Shown here piece by piece: positions 33,379-46,182 of a stretch of DNA of 64,000 bases (within the stretch, counting starts at the first letter, position 1; each line of letters begins with the position of its first letter). The translations under genes and the position numbers were made by a program. The notes below the pieces were generated by a model, which saw nothing but the letters and a program-made list of their open reading frames with translations, had not been told where the DNA came from and ran no database searches. This stretch comes from Nymphaea colorata. Lineage: Eukaryota > Streptophyta > Magnoliopsida > Nymphaeales > Nymphaeaceae. The stretch spans positions 12,212,505 to 12,276,504 of the forward strand of contig NC_045140.1 of the NCBI RefSeq assembly GCF_008831285.2, read 5' to 3'.

Positions 33379-33390
33379 ATATCCCCCCCT
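33379..33390 (-). promoter_or_regulatory. Polypurine tract
   Basis: On minus this reads about 'aaggggggatat' directly before the LTR start, the usual site for plus-strand DNA priming in LTR retroelements. Confidence 0.75.
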
Positions 33391-34171
33391 TCGGAAACAC
33401 CTTGTCCTCAAGGTGTGAAATTTGGAAAATGCTGGGCAATCTCCTCTGCAAGTTCCCAGGTTGCTGCCATATCCTCATGGTGACTCCATTCTATTAGCCA
33501 TTCCGTGATGCAGGAACCGTTGTTGCTTTTCTTAAGGACACCCAAACGTCTGAAGGGGCGCTCAACAATGGGAAGAGAGCATCCTAGTTGGGTGGGTGGA
33601 AGCAAACCTTCAGGTTTGAGATGTGGAAGACAAGATGAATGTTACTTCCTTCAGGGAGCTGCAGTTCATAGGCTTAAGTTCCAATCTTCCTAATGATCTT
33701 ATGAGGTCTGATGTAACGAAGGGCCAGCTTTCCCGCTGCACCGTGCGTGCGTAGGTCTACACAAGTGTAGCCATTTCTCTGCCTCAAAGTGCTGCTCACA
33801 ATGCCTGTGGTTGTACTGGAGTACCATTCAGTTGCGAGCTACTGCTAGGTGCTCCTTCACATCTGTAAGGACTGCATCTCGACACCTTAGTAGAGTGTCA
33901 ACTTCTTATTCCTTAGCAGTCCCTGGTTGAAAGCGACGAACGTCGGGAGGGGCCCAGCCATAGACAACTTCAAAAGGGGAGGTTTGGTAGGATGAATGTC
34001 GGCTGGTGTTATAAGAAAACTCTGCCCATGCTAAGTGATCTACCCACAGACAAGGTCGCTACCCTGCAAAACATCGTAAGTATATTTTAAGACAACAGTT
34101 TACCACCTAAGTTTGTCCATCCATCTGTGGGTGATAGGTAGTGCTTATCTACAGTGTTGTGTCTTGCATGT
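33387..34171 (-). pseudogene. Integrase C-terminus with chromodomain (Ty3/gypsy)
   Basis: Minus-strand frames give 'YHPQMDGQT' near the right end, then 'LAWAEFSYNTS' and 'SPFEVVYGWAPPD', and later a chromodomain-like end with 'WLIEWSHHEDMAATWELAEE', 'IAQHFPNF' and 'EGGDIV' before the LTR. These match the integrase core end, the GPY/F region and the C-terminal chromodomain of chromoviruses (Reina/CRM-like ending). The frame shifts several times. The sequence is cut at 34,171 by an inserted LTR, and the upstream part of pol is not found nearby. Confidence 0.85.
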
Positions 34172-37100
34172 TGTTAACACCCCAAATTTTTCTACATCAG
34201 AATTGAAGCAATGTCAAAATTTAACAAAATAATTATGAAAAAATGCAATTCCAAAGCCAATTTCGAATCTAAACACAATTTAGATTCAAATCCTGAATTT
34301 GATTCATGATACGAATCTCAATGCAGATAGTGAGTCCAAACTATGTCCAAATTAGGATTTGAAATCCAAATCCAATTACAAATGTCATTTGAAATCTAAA
34401 TCCAATTACAAATGTCATTTAAAAACAAAATCCAATTGCAAAATTTAAATGCTGATTTAAATACGATAAATGGACGAAAATAAGCCTTGATCGGATCAAA
34501 TCCACTATGACTAAACTCAGTCAAAGTATAATTTAGCTCAATTAAGAGATTTCTTAGCTCAAATTACTTCAAACATAGTCAAACTACTCGGAAATGAGCT
34601 TTGACTTTGGTCAATTGGTCAAAATTGACCAATCTGGATAATTTTGCCTTTTTATGAGCAAATTGAGATTACAGAACCTAAATTAGGACTTTATGAAAGA
34701 CACATATACATTTGGATTTGTCAAATGCATAAATCAAATGCCAAATTAAAATTTAATATTTCAAACCAAAGTTTGATTCAATTGAAATTCATCTTCAATC
34801 AAGTTATAGATGAAAATACCATTTTCGAACCAAATTTGATAGAAATTTCAAATTTGATTGAAATTTTAATTGAATTATCATAATTCAATAACATTTAGAG
34901 CTTAACAACTAGGTGTTAACCTAAGAAGCTCAATTTTATATAAATAAAAAATAAATAGAACAAAATAAGACAAAACCTTGCACAAGCTCATTTTCGTCCA
35001 AAATTTTAGACAAAGTTGGTCAGCTAGGTCTCGTGTAAATGAGATAAGAGTGATTAATTGGAGCCATTAAACCCTATTTAACCCATTTTACAAGTCTCAA
35101 AATCTTAAGTAAGTTTCCAATGTGAGTTAAGAAGGTGGTTGAACAATTCTTCTCTTTTATATAAACCCTCCCTTGGCAACCAATGGGGGGACAAATTTTT
35201 GAAGTTTTCATCAAGTTGCTGCCATGGAGCTAGGAGGGAGAAGCCAAGGAGGAGAAGGAAATTTCTTCCCAGCCCTCTTCGCCCCTCTCTCACATTCTTT
35301 TCTTCATTTCCCCAATTCTCTTTATCGAGTTTGCTAAGTTAGGGTGCTTAAGTGAACCCTTAAGATTTTGGTGGAGAAAAACTCTCCTTTCCCCACAGCA
35401 AGTCATTCTTCTTCTTCTCCTTGCTTTGCTAAGCTCGAATCCAAGCTTGGTTTCTTGCTTAGGATTGCTTGATTTAGAAAACAAGTAAAGAAGAAGATTA
35501 AGTATCAAGACCGACCGTAAGGTAAATGATTTTAACTCATTTCTCATCTACTTTAGCTTCTTGTTGGTTCATTTTAATTTCAGAAATTCGTGGGAGGGGT
35601 TTATTTTCATTTATTTTATAGTTGGAAAAGATGTCCAGTTAGGGGGAAACTACGATTAAATGTACATGTTAATCCATAATGCATGCATGAGTCGGTTTTT
35701 TTTAAAGATGAACCCATGAATCAAATTTTGAAAAGGGTTCCAAGGCCACTTCCCTTTCAAAACAACCAGCTTAAAATCATTTTGAACTCTCCACCATGAG
35801 ATAATCACACGGTGAGAGAGTGATTTTGCTGCAACAAATATGACGAAAAAGCCTATTAAGGATGAATGCATTCTCTTGAATGTGATCCACCTATGCATGG
35901 TGAAAGTAAAGACGGACTAGCTTGAGCATTTGTTTATCTCATTCTATTTAAAGTCATTTTGTTTCATACTTTTTTAATTGATCAAGGGTGGCAGGGGAGA
36001 TTAGAAACAAGTTTTCAATCTTCCTACATAAAAGAACTCAGCCATGAATCATCATGATTCATGAGTTATGCGGTCCCTTGATTAAATTTTATTTTGAATA
36101 GTAGGATATATATATATACACACACACACATGTGCAATCTCTTGTTAAATCATTTTCCTTTTTTAAAATTAGGTTGGAGCACGTTTCCAAATTGTTTTTT
36201 TTTTAAAAGAAGGGGTTCATTTTGTTGATTTTTGTAGTACAAAGCTATGAAATTATTTCATTTCATCTTAAATTTTCTTTTATTTTCAGCAATCCATACG
36301 TAAGGTGTACACAAGTTCCTGAAATCAGACCATACTTTAAAGGAATTAGCTTAATAATGTCAAAGTTTTTATACATTTAAAATGCCAATTTTCAGCCACA
36401 AAGTGGCTATGCTTTGAGGAACAATAAAAAAAATATCTAAACCCATCCAATCGGCATCCTAAAACACTTTTTATGGGCTGCTGGTCTCATTCATAAATTT
36501 TCATATTTGCATTGGATTAATCCTCTCCTAAAATGCTGAAAATTTTCATTTTTTTTACTTCTCCAAAAGGAAGATCAACTATTATAAAATTATCCAAAAA
36601 AGTGGATGATTCCACTGCTATGAAATCTGAAATTTGAATAGGTTTGAAAGACTCGTCGTTTCTATCTAAGAAACAAGCTCACTCTCTTGGAATCAATGTC
36701 CACAATTTTCAGTTATTTGAATCTGCCCAAAATCTGATTTTTTTTTTTTTTTTTAATTTTGGGACAAAAGTGGATGTCATCCACGTCTCCCATATATTTT
36801 AAAAACTCATTTTGACATCATTTTTATATTCTTCATCGTTTTGATGATTTTATGTTAATTCTCAACCTTATGGACTGCATGTCTAACATTTGTGCTCAAG
36901 AATATGATAAGCACATTTAGAGAAAGTCCTACGTTTTAATTAAATTCAATCTTTATGTGTAGATTGTATGATGTGTAATGGACTTTGAGAGATTAGTGAA
37001 ATATGAATGTTCCAAGTGAATGAATTTGAGAGATTATAAGAGAGTGAAGCATGTATGTATTATCTAGTTTCCTTTCCCACTTCATACATTCACACTCACT

Positions 37101-37872
37101 TAAAGCCAATAGGAACACATGTACTTTCTCAAGAAATTAGGTGATCCAAATTTGAGTTGCAAAAGGTGACCAAGTCATACTGCAACAACAATTTGTAAAC
37201 TTCACTTAACTTCTGAAGAAAACACAAATAATGCATTCATAATCTTGGTCAAAATATGTTTAGAAAACAACACATTTTTTAACAATTTGAAACCTATGTT
37301 TCATCCAAAGAATGAACTCTACCTAATCAAATCCTAAGTTTCTAATATCTTAGACCAAATCAGATGATTTGACAAAGGAAAATTCAAAATCAATTTTCCT
37401 TGCTAAGGTAATTTAGCCATTTTTCTAAAAAAATTGATCATAAGACGATCACAATTTTAAACAAAAAATTATCTTGAGTTCACAACAAAGAACTCAATTT
37501 CAACCTTCAAAATCCCCAATTAAAACCACTTTCAAGAATCTGGATTTCAAAATAAATAACAAAATAATGGTTTTAAAATCCATTTGAAAACCCTTCAATC
37601 TTCAAATAACTTTTCAAAACATTTCCCAAGGAATTTATTTTCAAAAACATGTCACTTATTCAAGATGAACTTTGCTTCTTGAATCTAAAACCTCAATGCA
37701 CAAGAAGATAGGATTTGCATCAATAATTTGTACATGATCCAAACAATCATTAGTCCTTGGTCCAATTACCCTTGTGGCAGGAACGGTTAAACCTCGCACT
37801 GACGAGTGGATCCCTTTCTCTTGAAAATTTTCCTCAAAACCCTAATTTAAAAAGAATTTTTGCTGATTTTCA
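34172..37872 (+). repeat. Long LTR inserted into chromovirus integrase
   Basis: It starts TGTTAACACCCCAAATTTTT exactly where the integrase reading breaks. A TATA box ('ttttatataaacc', about 35,154-35,166) and a pyrimidine-rich leader follow in plus orientation. The end is proposed at 'ttttca' (37,872), followed by 'tttgacgcccccgaggatgg', which looks like a primer-site region. Start and end blocks resemble those of the tail at 19,212-22,120. AT-rich and non-coding; a length near 3.7 kb is within the range of plant gypsy LTRs. The right end and the target duplication are unproven. Confidence 0.6.
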
Positions 37873-39125
37873 TTTGACGCCCCCGAGGATGGAAAGGGGT
37901 GCAAACATATGGCATGCCTGGTGGGAGCTATAATTGTCTGTCTAAGGATTTATTGGATCATATATAGGTTACCTTTACAATACTGGATATCAATTGCATA
38001 AAATTTTTCATAAACTTGCATACCGGCATCATGTAGCAAATATTGAGGAGATTCCATGAGCCTCTTTTATTTCAATTTATCCTACTTCTCCTCAATTTAG
38101 GGATTGTATGAAGCCCATGTATGCTCTCAAATTCTCAAATCTATTTCTTATGAATGTATGCTAAAGAGCCATCTATTTTTCATCATCTCATGAGTTTTGA
38201 AAAACAAATCCTTACCTATATCATATCCTAGTCATTCTGTTGCTTGGCTATTTCTAAGACATTAATCCAAGATATAGCCTTACAACTGAACCACCCAATT
38301 GGACTAAGAATACCCCCCATTAGTACCGAAACAGACAATAGTCCCGGTATATATCGATGGGTGAACAATGAGAATTGGAGAAACCAAATCTAGAAAACCC
38401 TTGAAGGAGTCTATGTTAGTACCATAAATTTGGTATATAGGCATACCTTAAATTTTGGATAAATCAAAAACAATTTACCCATTTATTCTCTATAGTTTCC
38501 AAGACCAACTTTCAAAACAATGCATATAGGCAAGAGTTATAGGGCTTGCACTATCAATTTTTCATTAATTGCTTGATTAATGCATGAGATGTGATGTTTT
38601 ACGTTGTCTCCAAACCCATGTCCAAGTGCAATGTCAAAACCCTTCTCGAGTCTCTATTGGGTCAATTCATGTCAACGTCTGATACTTTCTCTTATTTAGA
38701 TGAACTCAGAAAGCAGTTTCTCATATGACCACATCCTATTCGGATCGTGTCAAGGTCAATCCGCACTTCACATCATCCCAAGTGGAGTCTACCTACCTCA
38801 GTGGTATCTTTCATGGTACCCAACTTTTCGGTGCATGTTTCCAGACCACTTAGAGGATTGCGGTCTCGAAGATGTAGTTAGTATTGCCATGCAACCTATT
38901 AACGAGTGACAGGGTTGAATGAGCTTTACCTAATATTGTTGGGTTTCTCCTAAGTGGTCGTCTAGTTGAAGGAACACAAATTGCTAATGTAGACAATATA
39001 AATATTTTGCAAGTGCGTACATATGTACCAATATAATCTTTTCATCATTACACTATTTCTTAAGTCATATAAATAAGACAATATATGCTTTATACATGCA
39101 AGGTAACCTTATTGTTATTATGATA
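37873..39125 (+). other. Leader-like DNA after the LTR, unassigned ORF
   Basis: This follows the proposed primer site. A 69-codon frame at 38,700-38,909 ('HIIPSGVYLPQWYLSWYPTF' and 'CGLEDVVSIAMQPIN') has gene-like composition but I cannot name it. It could be the start of the internal region of the LTR element at 34,172. No gag or pol motif appears before CACTA coding begins near 39.2 kb, so the element is truncated here. Confidence 0.35.
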
Positions 39126-39229
39126 GGGAACACTTAGCTTTGGTAAGGTGTCAAAATTGAAAGAGACCTTGTTAAGTTGAATGCATACATAAAACGAAAT
39201 TTTCTGAGTGGTTTAATGGTTATATGATG

Positions 39230-39821
39230 TGTGCAAAAACAACAAATGAAATCATCAATAATGAACTTATATATCTTGTTCAATTTCCTCAACCTGTTGT
39301 CAAAATATATAAGGGATACATCATAAATGGGTATCTATTTCATACTAAAAGTATAGAGAAAAGGAAAACACAAAATAGTGGGGTGTGGTGGTAACTATGT
39401 AAACATCTAGTTTCTCAAGTACTATGATGAAAGTCCAATAATTGGTGACGTAACATATTATGGGTTCATCACTAATATTATTGAAGTTCAATATAATCTA
39501 AGTTTGAAGTTCATGTTATTCAAATGTCAGTGGTATGATGTTCTTAGCCCACATGAAAAGGGCATTAAAATCGATCAATTTGGTTTTATTTCTATGCACT
39601 CCAAATACTCTTGCATGACCAATGAACATTTTGTTTTCATAAGTCAAGTGACACAAGTGTTCTACATTAAGGATCCTATTGAACCAGAATGGCAAGTTGT
39701 TATTCAGAGGAGGCCTCATGATTTCTATGGTATACTAGCACAACCTATTGAAGATGCAAATAAGGAGCCTGAATATATGACTCAGAGTTTAGATGTGTCC
39801 AATGTGATAGAGCATTATTAG
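39230..39821 (+). pseudogene. CACTA transposase-associated DUF4216 region
   Basis: In one frame: 'YIINGYLFHTKSIEKRKTQN' plus 'SGVWW', then a stop. After a frame change: 'GDVTYYGFITNIIEVQYN', 'LFKCQWYDV', 'IKIDQFGFISM', 'FVFISQVTQVFYIKDP' and 'EWQVVIQRRPHDFY'. This is the conserved C-terminal region (DUF4216) of plant CACTA/En-Spm TNP2-type proteins ('GxxFHTxxR...TQNSGV', 'YYGxIxxIIEL', 'LFKCxW(F/Y)D', 'QAxQVFYVxDP'). The upstream transposase (Transposase_21) is not seen, so this is a fragment with at least one internal stop. Confidence 0.88.
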
Positions 39822-40555
39822 CATGAAGTGTGTCTTGTTACAAATGATGTTACCGGGGTGACAATTCATCATGGTTATAACTAACAAAGTGAAAAAATAT
39901 GGATAATAGATGTAGTTTCAAGTAAAACATGATGACACATCTTCTTGGGATGACCCATTTTTTTTTAAGCTGTGGATTACATTTTTATGGTTTTACAATT
40001 TTTTATGTTATATTTTGTCATGATATTCACAATGTTAGTTTATACCATATATTGTTGTATAATATATTTTAGAAAGCTTCCTCATACTTACAAGAAAGTT
40101 TATGAGATCTTGTAAACGTTTTAGCTATATATTCGTACACACAATTTAACTTGAATTGCATTACATTCCTCATGAGGCTACAATTGCCTTTTGTTAAGAT
40201 TTTTTTTCCATCATGATCTTCTTATCCATATAGTGACACTATTCTTTTAATTATATGGTTGATTTTGAACAAAAATTTCATATTTTCTCCATTGAAAAAT
40301 GCATGGACTAGAGCATTTGTAGTTTTTGCATTTTGTTATGTATGGATCTCAAGTCAAAACCTTATATTCATCATTTTAATAGATTGTAATAGAAGGCTGC
40401 TTCAGAAGTTTAGTTTTACTTCTATCAATATAACCATCATGATCATATGTAAGAAACTGAATGTAAGAAATCATTGTGATATGGCATGGGCATTGATTAG
40501 TGTTTTAGATTATTAGACATTTCTTACATTTTCTCGATTTGTTCATTTAACTTAA
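39822..40555. other. Spacer between CACTA coding remnants
   Basis: AT-rich, with no domain recognised. The open frame at 40,259-40,516 lacks motifs. Its position fits the space between the TNP2-type and TNP1-type genes of a CACTA element. Confidence 0.5.
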
Positions 40556-41583
40556 TATGCACTCAGGTCAGCAATATTACACCATTGATAGAAAGTTGAA
40601 CAAATGGGTGTTGACTGAATATGCCAGCCTATGGAGAAGATGAAGGCAGAGCCTTAGACATGTCTACAAGAAGTTCAATAATTTGCAAGGCCAATTGAAT
40701 ATTGACTTGATGACATATCGTAAGAGTTATGGAAGGCTCTCATGTAATACTTTGATATTGACAAATCAAATGTATAGATAGTAAGCATGTCATCATTGTC
40801 AAATATATTTGACAACTGAACACCTATTTACTTTGTATCTATTGTTCCAAACTACAGGCCTTAAGCAAAAAAATAATACTAAGAATTGCTCCAAGCAGAA
40901 GTATATACACACCACTAGAACAAAAGTTTTGTTCGGTTAAAATGAAGTTGTAAGTAGAAAGCAAAATGTTACATTATTTTATTTTACTAATGTTACACTA
41001 ACACCTCATAAGATGTTCTATGTGTTTTTTTTGACAATTAGATCCAAGTAGGTGATTTTGAGCCCTCTAGAACTCAACTGTGGACAAGGATACATACATC
41101 CTCAAGTGTGCAGTACCATAATGCAAAGACACAAACAATTATTGTAAGACTACTTCCTTTTCTTTGAATTGTGTCTATCATTTTAAACATGAAAGATTTC
41201 GAGTTGATTGCAAATATCCAATACAACTTAATCTATACAAATTTACTATATGTAGGACAAAATTAAAGGAACTATTGTTGCAAGGCCAAAAGGTGAACTA
41301 GATCCATGATCTTGAACAAATGTGTTTCCCCAAACACTTGTTGAAATAAATATGGACATGTGCACACATGCAAAATTGGCATGAAAGCATCCAGATTATT
41401 GGGTCTACTTCTCATGATTTCTTGGCACAAAATGTGGTTTTACATGCAGAAGCCATGAGACAAAAAGGTAAAATTGAATCTCTTGAGAAAGAGATTGGTA
41501 GGATTCTAGTTTTAGAGGAGAAAATTGAAAGACTTCTTGCTATAGATGCCAACATCAATAAGCTTTTCTCACGTAGGGGGTGA
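40556..41583 (+). pseudogene. TNP1-like (Ptta/En-Spm) CACTA accessory remnant
   Basis: Scattered frames carry 'NKWVLTEYASLWRR', 'SKQKYIHTTRTK' and 'DKIKGTIVARPKGELDP'. The final open frame (41,368-41,583) ends in a coiled-coil-like 'KIESLEKEIGRILVLEEKIE' stretch. The order and the C-terminal coiled coil fit the plant Ptta/En-Spm (Transposase_24) protein, the DNA-binding partner of the CACTA transposase. It follows the DUF4216 remnant on the same strand, as in intact elements. It is heavily broken, and the family call is by resemblance. Confidence 0.6.
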
Positions 41584-41999
41584 AAGCCAATCATTTTTCA
41601 CACAAGTAAACTTACTACCTCCTCATAAAATGATTTATGCATTTCATTTTCATATTGTTTACAATAATTTTCACATTGCTTATGTACTACAAGACCATTG
41701 ATGCAATCTGCATTGTTCAGCCACCTATCCAATATTCACCCAAACTAGTATATTAAAGAGCTGCTAGTTGATATTCATATTTGGCGGTTTCTTGAAAAGA
41801 ATTGTATATTTCATTATCCAATATTTTTGAAAATATAATACGATTTTTTTGTCATGTTCATCCCTCCAAACTGTTTTTTGGGATATGGTTGTCACAGTGC
41901 AATCACATGTTTTATTGACATGATTCATAGTTCATATATCGATACTTCATGTGGAAATGATGTTGGAGTTCATTTCTTGGGTTTTTTGTCTACTCATAA

Positions 42000-44900
42000 T
42001 GTCAAACCCCAACCTTTTTGACCCTCAAACACATTTTTTTTTCTTACATAAAACATTAGATTGTGACGACACAACAATTCAAAAGAGTAAGCTATGTCAT
42101 TCAAAACAATGGGGCGAACTTTCATTCATATAATAATTTTAATTCATACAAAATCACATCTAAGTGTATGACAAAAATGCCCCAAAACATACAATTGATG
42201 TTTAACAAACACAAGACATCAATACAATCAAAATAAGATGCACCGGCACTACAAAAGACCCAAAACCTCCCCAGTAAGACGTGAGTAAAATCATCTCCTC
42301 AACCTGCTGCCCCTGGTCCACCAAAACCAGAAAAAAAATGAAACAACAGAAGGCTTAGCCTTCGCAATATGGCAACAGGCCAGGAAAATTCCAAACTATC
42401 TTAGATAGGGCTCAAATCTGAGAACGATCATAAAAACAACTTATCGTCATTTCGTGTCAGGGCATAGGCACATCATTTAGCAAGAAAACCCCTAACATAA
42501 ACCATGACATGAAAAGGTTACTCAAGGGCCACAGTAACACCATCTTAATCACATGCAAGACATGCTTAAACATTTCATTTCATTCATAGAACAACAATCA
42601 CATGCACATCAATCACGTACATTTCATCCATAAACTTTCATTTTCATTAGCTTTGGTGAATTGACAGTTCCTGTGGGTGCAAACACAAGCACGTGCACAC
42701 CATGGGCGGCCCATAGCCTAGAGACAACCCCCGTGGTGGCCCATAACGGTATGGATCCATTCATCCATTGCAGCGGTAGAGCACTCATCCATAGGTGTGT
42801 GAATTCCACGGAGAGATACTCAGCCTTCCGTAGGACACCCAGGTTGGGAAGGCGGGAGCCCAATGCTCCAAGCACATCACACAACAGTACCCTGGGGCCT
42901 TGCACCGCCTGCGGTCCAAACAGGCGAGACCAGTAGCAAAGGCGGGACAACTCCCAAATACATAGCCACATCCCACTGGCCTCTCATCTCTTATTCTTTC
43001 ATTCTTATACTTTTAATTGCACAATCACAAAACAATTGGCTAGCCCATGAGGTTGGTTCACTTCACGAGTGCACCCACACCTCCAATTGACTCCACACGA
43101 GGGCTACAGATATCAATAACAGTCTTGGCTAGCCATCATAATAATATACCTCCATTTCATTCATTTGCATCATTGCCTGCGGCAATGTGTATGCAACAAA
43201 ACAAAACATTCACATCTTTGAGAAACTTAGCCAACTCACAGAGAGTAGTCTCGATCTGTGATGGGCTCGTAGCAGTCCTATGCAGTTATCATTCTACGAT
43301 ACTTTCTAATTCACAATTGGGGTCGAGGAGACAATCGACTCGATACCCCACCTCATCTGTCCTAAACAGTTATCAATTCTAGCACGCACATGCAAATACG
43401 TAACATTTTCAAAACATGCTTCTAATAGCCTTTCAAAACAAATCATATCATATATCAAATCATTTGCATGCATACACACAATCGTTCACAAAACAATCCA
43501 TCAATCACATCAGAATCCTATGATCCCACGATTATACGATCCCACGATCCTAGGAACACACATTCACACTTTTGCCCAGGCAGGGATTTGTCTGGAATGC
43601 TGTCATACCTTTCGTGCATCTACAAAACACTTCAAAATGCCTCGAGCTTCGAATCTGGTCGCTCAAGGTCGACGGGATGTGCCCAATGAACCTACAGACA
43701 TAACCAAAAAATAAGATTTCTACTAGTTACCTTTACGACCCAACAAATATAAAACAAAATCATTGAGGCACATGTCATTGCCTCAAGAAGGTGTCGATGG
43801 GTAGTGTCGACCTACAAGCCCTCCAATAGGCCTCCTCTTAACTTCTTGACGTTGCCCCCAAACATCAAAATTCAATCCTTCGATCAATCATTCACTAACA
43901 CATTTCTCATTAGTTTTCCTTAGTTGAATCGTCTTCCCAATAATACACCCAACTTACATGTTCTACTCCAACTAACATAAGAATGCGCCCATAGACAAAA
44001 GTATGCGCCACATGCTCACTAAAACAATTCTAAATCTTCTCACCTACATCAAAACTCTAACATGCTTCCCTATTGCTTCGAAAATCAACACATCATGCAA
44101 GAAAAACACTTACACACATAGATCATCGTCTTCTCAACATAGTCATAAACTTCCCCAAAATGGCAAAGTCGCTAATATATATCCCAAAATCACCAATACT
44201 TAATTCTATCATGCTCAAACAATATTTATACGTGCTCCAACAGAAAATTTACAATACTATAGACTCGATTACGCCTTGCTCACCCCAATTAAAGAGTCTG
44301 AAGTGTTGCAGTCCTGCCGGTTGCCACCTCACGAGTTAGAGAGGTCCTCAAACGACTAAAATTTCTCTCTGTCGCCTCCACCAATGCCTTAAAGTCGTTG
44401 CTATGAGGGGGAAGACAAGTCCCCAAGCTGAAATCCGACCAAACAATCGTAAACAGGGTGAGCTTTTGCAAAAGAGAGGTCAAAAGGGAAAATCTGCCGT
44501 TAGAAGAAGGCAAGTCGGCCGTGAGTACGAGGTTTGGCTGAGAGTGAGAGCGCATGAGAGAAGAGAGAGAGAGACCAGGTGCTAGGGAGCAAGTGTGCTG
44601 ACAGAGAGAAGTGAGTATGGGATGAGCATGCTTGAGCAGAGAACGTGGGTGAGGGAGGTGCTGAGAGAGGGAAGTGAGCAGAGCAGAGAGAGCACGAGAG
44701 ACAAGAGTGTGCAAAGAGGTAAAGAGAGATCGTGCGAGCAGAGGGAGGGCACTTGCGGAGAGGAGAGGAGGCTGCGCAGGAGGAAGGAGGTGAAGAAGGA
44801 AGAGGAAGGGGGAAAAGGCGAGGGAGAAGAGGCAGAGGTCCAGAGGGCTTACCAGAGCGCTGCCGCAGTCCTTCCTCCGCCGACCCAAACACCGTTGCAA

Positions 44901-45078
44901 CCACCTTCTGCCTCCCGTAGCTCTCTGTCGTGCGAACCAGGAAAAGACAAAAGAGATGGAGACATTGAGGAAGGCGAGGGAGGGAAGAGTTCGCTCGCGC
45001 GGTCTCCTTCACGACGTAGATTTCGGGTCCGGGTCTGGACCCGCTCCAACCCCAACCTGAAAAAGACGAGCATTACAT
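42000..45078 (-). repeat. 3' LTR of the chromovirus (left copy)
   Basis: It aligns end to end with 49,953-52,989 at high similarity by eye. On minus it starts TGTAATGCTCGTC and ends TTTGACA. A TATA box (TATAAATA on minus) lies at 44,223-44,230, about 850 bp into the LTR, giving a U3 of that size. This copy keeps two short stretches near 43,744-43,783 and one near 44,850-44,870 that are missing from the other LTR. The long 203-codon frame at 44,289-44,900 is low-complexity (Leu/Ser/Pro) and lies in LTR, so I do not call it a gene. Confidence 0.95.
44223..44230 (-). promoter_or_regulatory. TATA box in left LTR
   Basis: TATAAATA on the minus strand, followed on that strand by a TA-rich stretch. 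It is conserved at the same place in the right LTR (52,155-52,162). Confidence 0.6.
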
Positions 45079-45091
45079 CCTACCCTCCTTA
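45079..45091 (-). promoter_or_regulatory. Polypurine tract of the chromovirus
   Basis: On minus this reads 'taaggagggtagga' directly before the LTR start TGTAATG. It is purine-rich as needed to prime plus-strand synthesis, and is preceded by a short T run. Confidence 0.85.
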
Positions 45092-45156
45092 AAAAAAAAA
45101 ATTGCTCTCAAAATTTAGATCGTACCTCAAAGCAAAAACAAATGTGGATATTTCTT

Positions 45157-45801
45157 TCACATATCCTCCTCGATTTCCCATGTGCTCTCCTTCAACCCAT
45201 GAAGTTGCCATTCCACCTTTACTAAAGGAATTCTCTTCATACGGAGCACTTGCTCTCTTTGATCCACAATTCTAATGGGCCTTTCTTCTATTGTCAAATC
45301 ATCTTGCACCTGAATACCTTGAAAATTAATCACATGCGTAGGATCTGGTACGTACTTTCGAAGTAGGAAAACATGAAAAACATAATGAACATGACTCAAA
45401 TTAGGTGGTAGTGCCAATCTGTATGTCACCTCTCCAATCTTCTCTAAGATTTCCAAAGGTCCAATGAACCTCGGTCTCAACTTTCCCTTAACACCAAATC
45501 GAAAAACACATTTAGTAGGTGAAATCTTCAAGAACACATGATCACCAACCTCAAAAGCTAACTCTCTACGTCGAATGTCGGCGTAGCTTTTCTGTCTACT
45601 ATGAGCAGTCAACAACTTTTTCTTTATCAATTGCACTTGGTCGGTGTAGTGTTGTAATACTAAAGGGTTTTCAATCTTGTCATCACTCAAATCGGTCCAA
45701 CAAGCTGGCGATCTGCACAACCTTCCATACAAAGCCTCAAAAGGTGTCATCCCAATAATAGAATGGTAACTGTTATTATACGTAAATTCTGTCAATTTCA
45801 C
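45157..45801 (-). pseudogene. Integrase C-terminus and chromodomain
   Basis: The 214-codon frame starts in the end of the catalytic core ('EFTYNNSYHSIIGMTPFEAL', 'YGRLCRSPACW'). It passes through the GPY/F region ('GKLRPRFIGPLEILEKIG' and 'YRLALPPNLSHVHYVFHV') and ends in a chromodomain-like 'VKVEWQLHGLKESTWEIEED' segment. Chromodomains are thought to steer integration toward particular chromatin. It is separated from the core at 45,811-46,170 by a stop just before 'DKQVKLTEF'. The aromatic cage residues of a canonical chromodomain are only partly evident. Confidence 0.92.
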
Positions 45802-45810
45802 TTGTTTATC

Positions 45811-46170
45811 TCATTCTCCTTTCCACTCTAAGACACATGCACGCAACATATGCTCTAAGGTTTGGATGGTCCTCTCAGATTTCCCATCAGTTTGGGGGTG
45901 GAACGTTGTGCTCAACTTAAGCTTAGTACCTAATCCCTTTTGCAATTGCCCCCAAAACCTAGAGGTAAAACGTGGATCTCGATCCGCAATGATAAACTTT
46001 AGCACTCCATGAAATCTCACTATCTCGCCAATATATAACTCTGGAAGACTTTCTAAAGACTGACTGATTCTTATTGGCAAAAAATGAGTGGACTTCGTAA
46101 GTCGATCAACAATCACCCATATGACATCATGTTGTCTTCTAGTGTGAGGCAAACCAACTACAAAATCCAT
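45811..46170 (-). pseudogene. Integrase catalytic core (DDE)
   Basis: Starts 'MDFVVGLPHTRRQHDVIWVI'. It carries Asp in 'VDRLTKSTHF', Asp in 'IIADRDPRFTSRFW' and Glu in 'TDGKSERTIQTLE' (relatives usually have GQSERT). All three catalytic acids are present. The reading is interrupted on both sides: the expected Trp codon before 'EDIKMDF' is now TGA, and the frame ends at a stop after 'EWKGE'. Confidence 0.93.
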
Positions 46171-46182
46171 CTTAATGTCTTC

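Noticed and set aside
43468-43714. Cluster of overlapping plus-strand frames in the LTR, with counterparts in the other LTR
   Set aside because: The frames are not conserved in length between the two LTR copies and shift at indels, as expected for non-coding LTR.
44289-45092. Long open frames on both strands (up to 203 codons) in the left LTR, with shorter counterparts in the right LTR
   Set aside because: They lie inside the LTR, are low-complexity (Leu/Ser/Pro on one strand, Glu/Arg/Gly on the other) and follow a purine/pyrimidine-biased stretch, so they are not credible genes.
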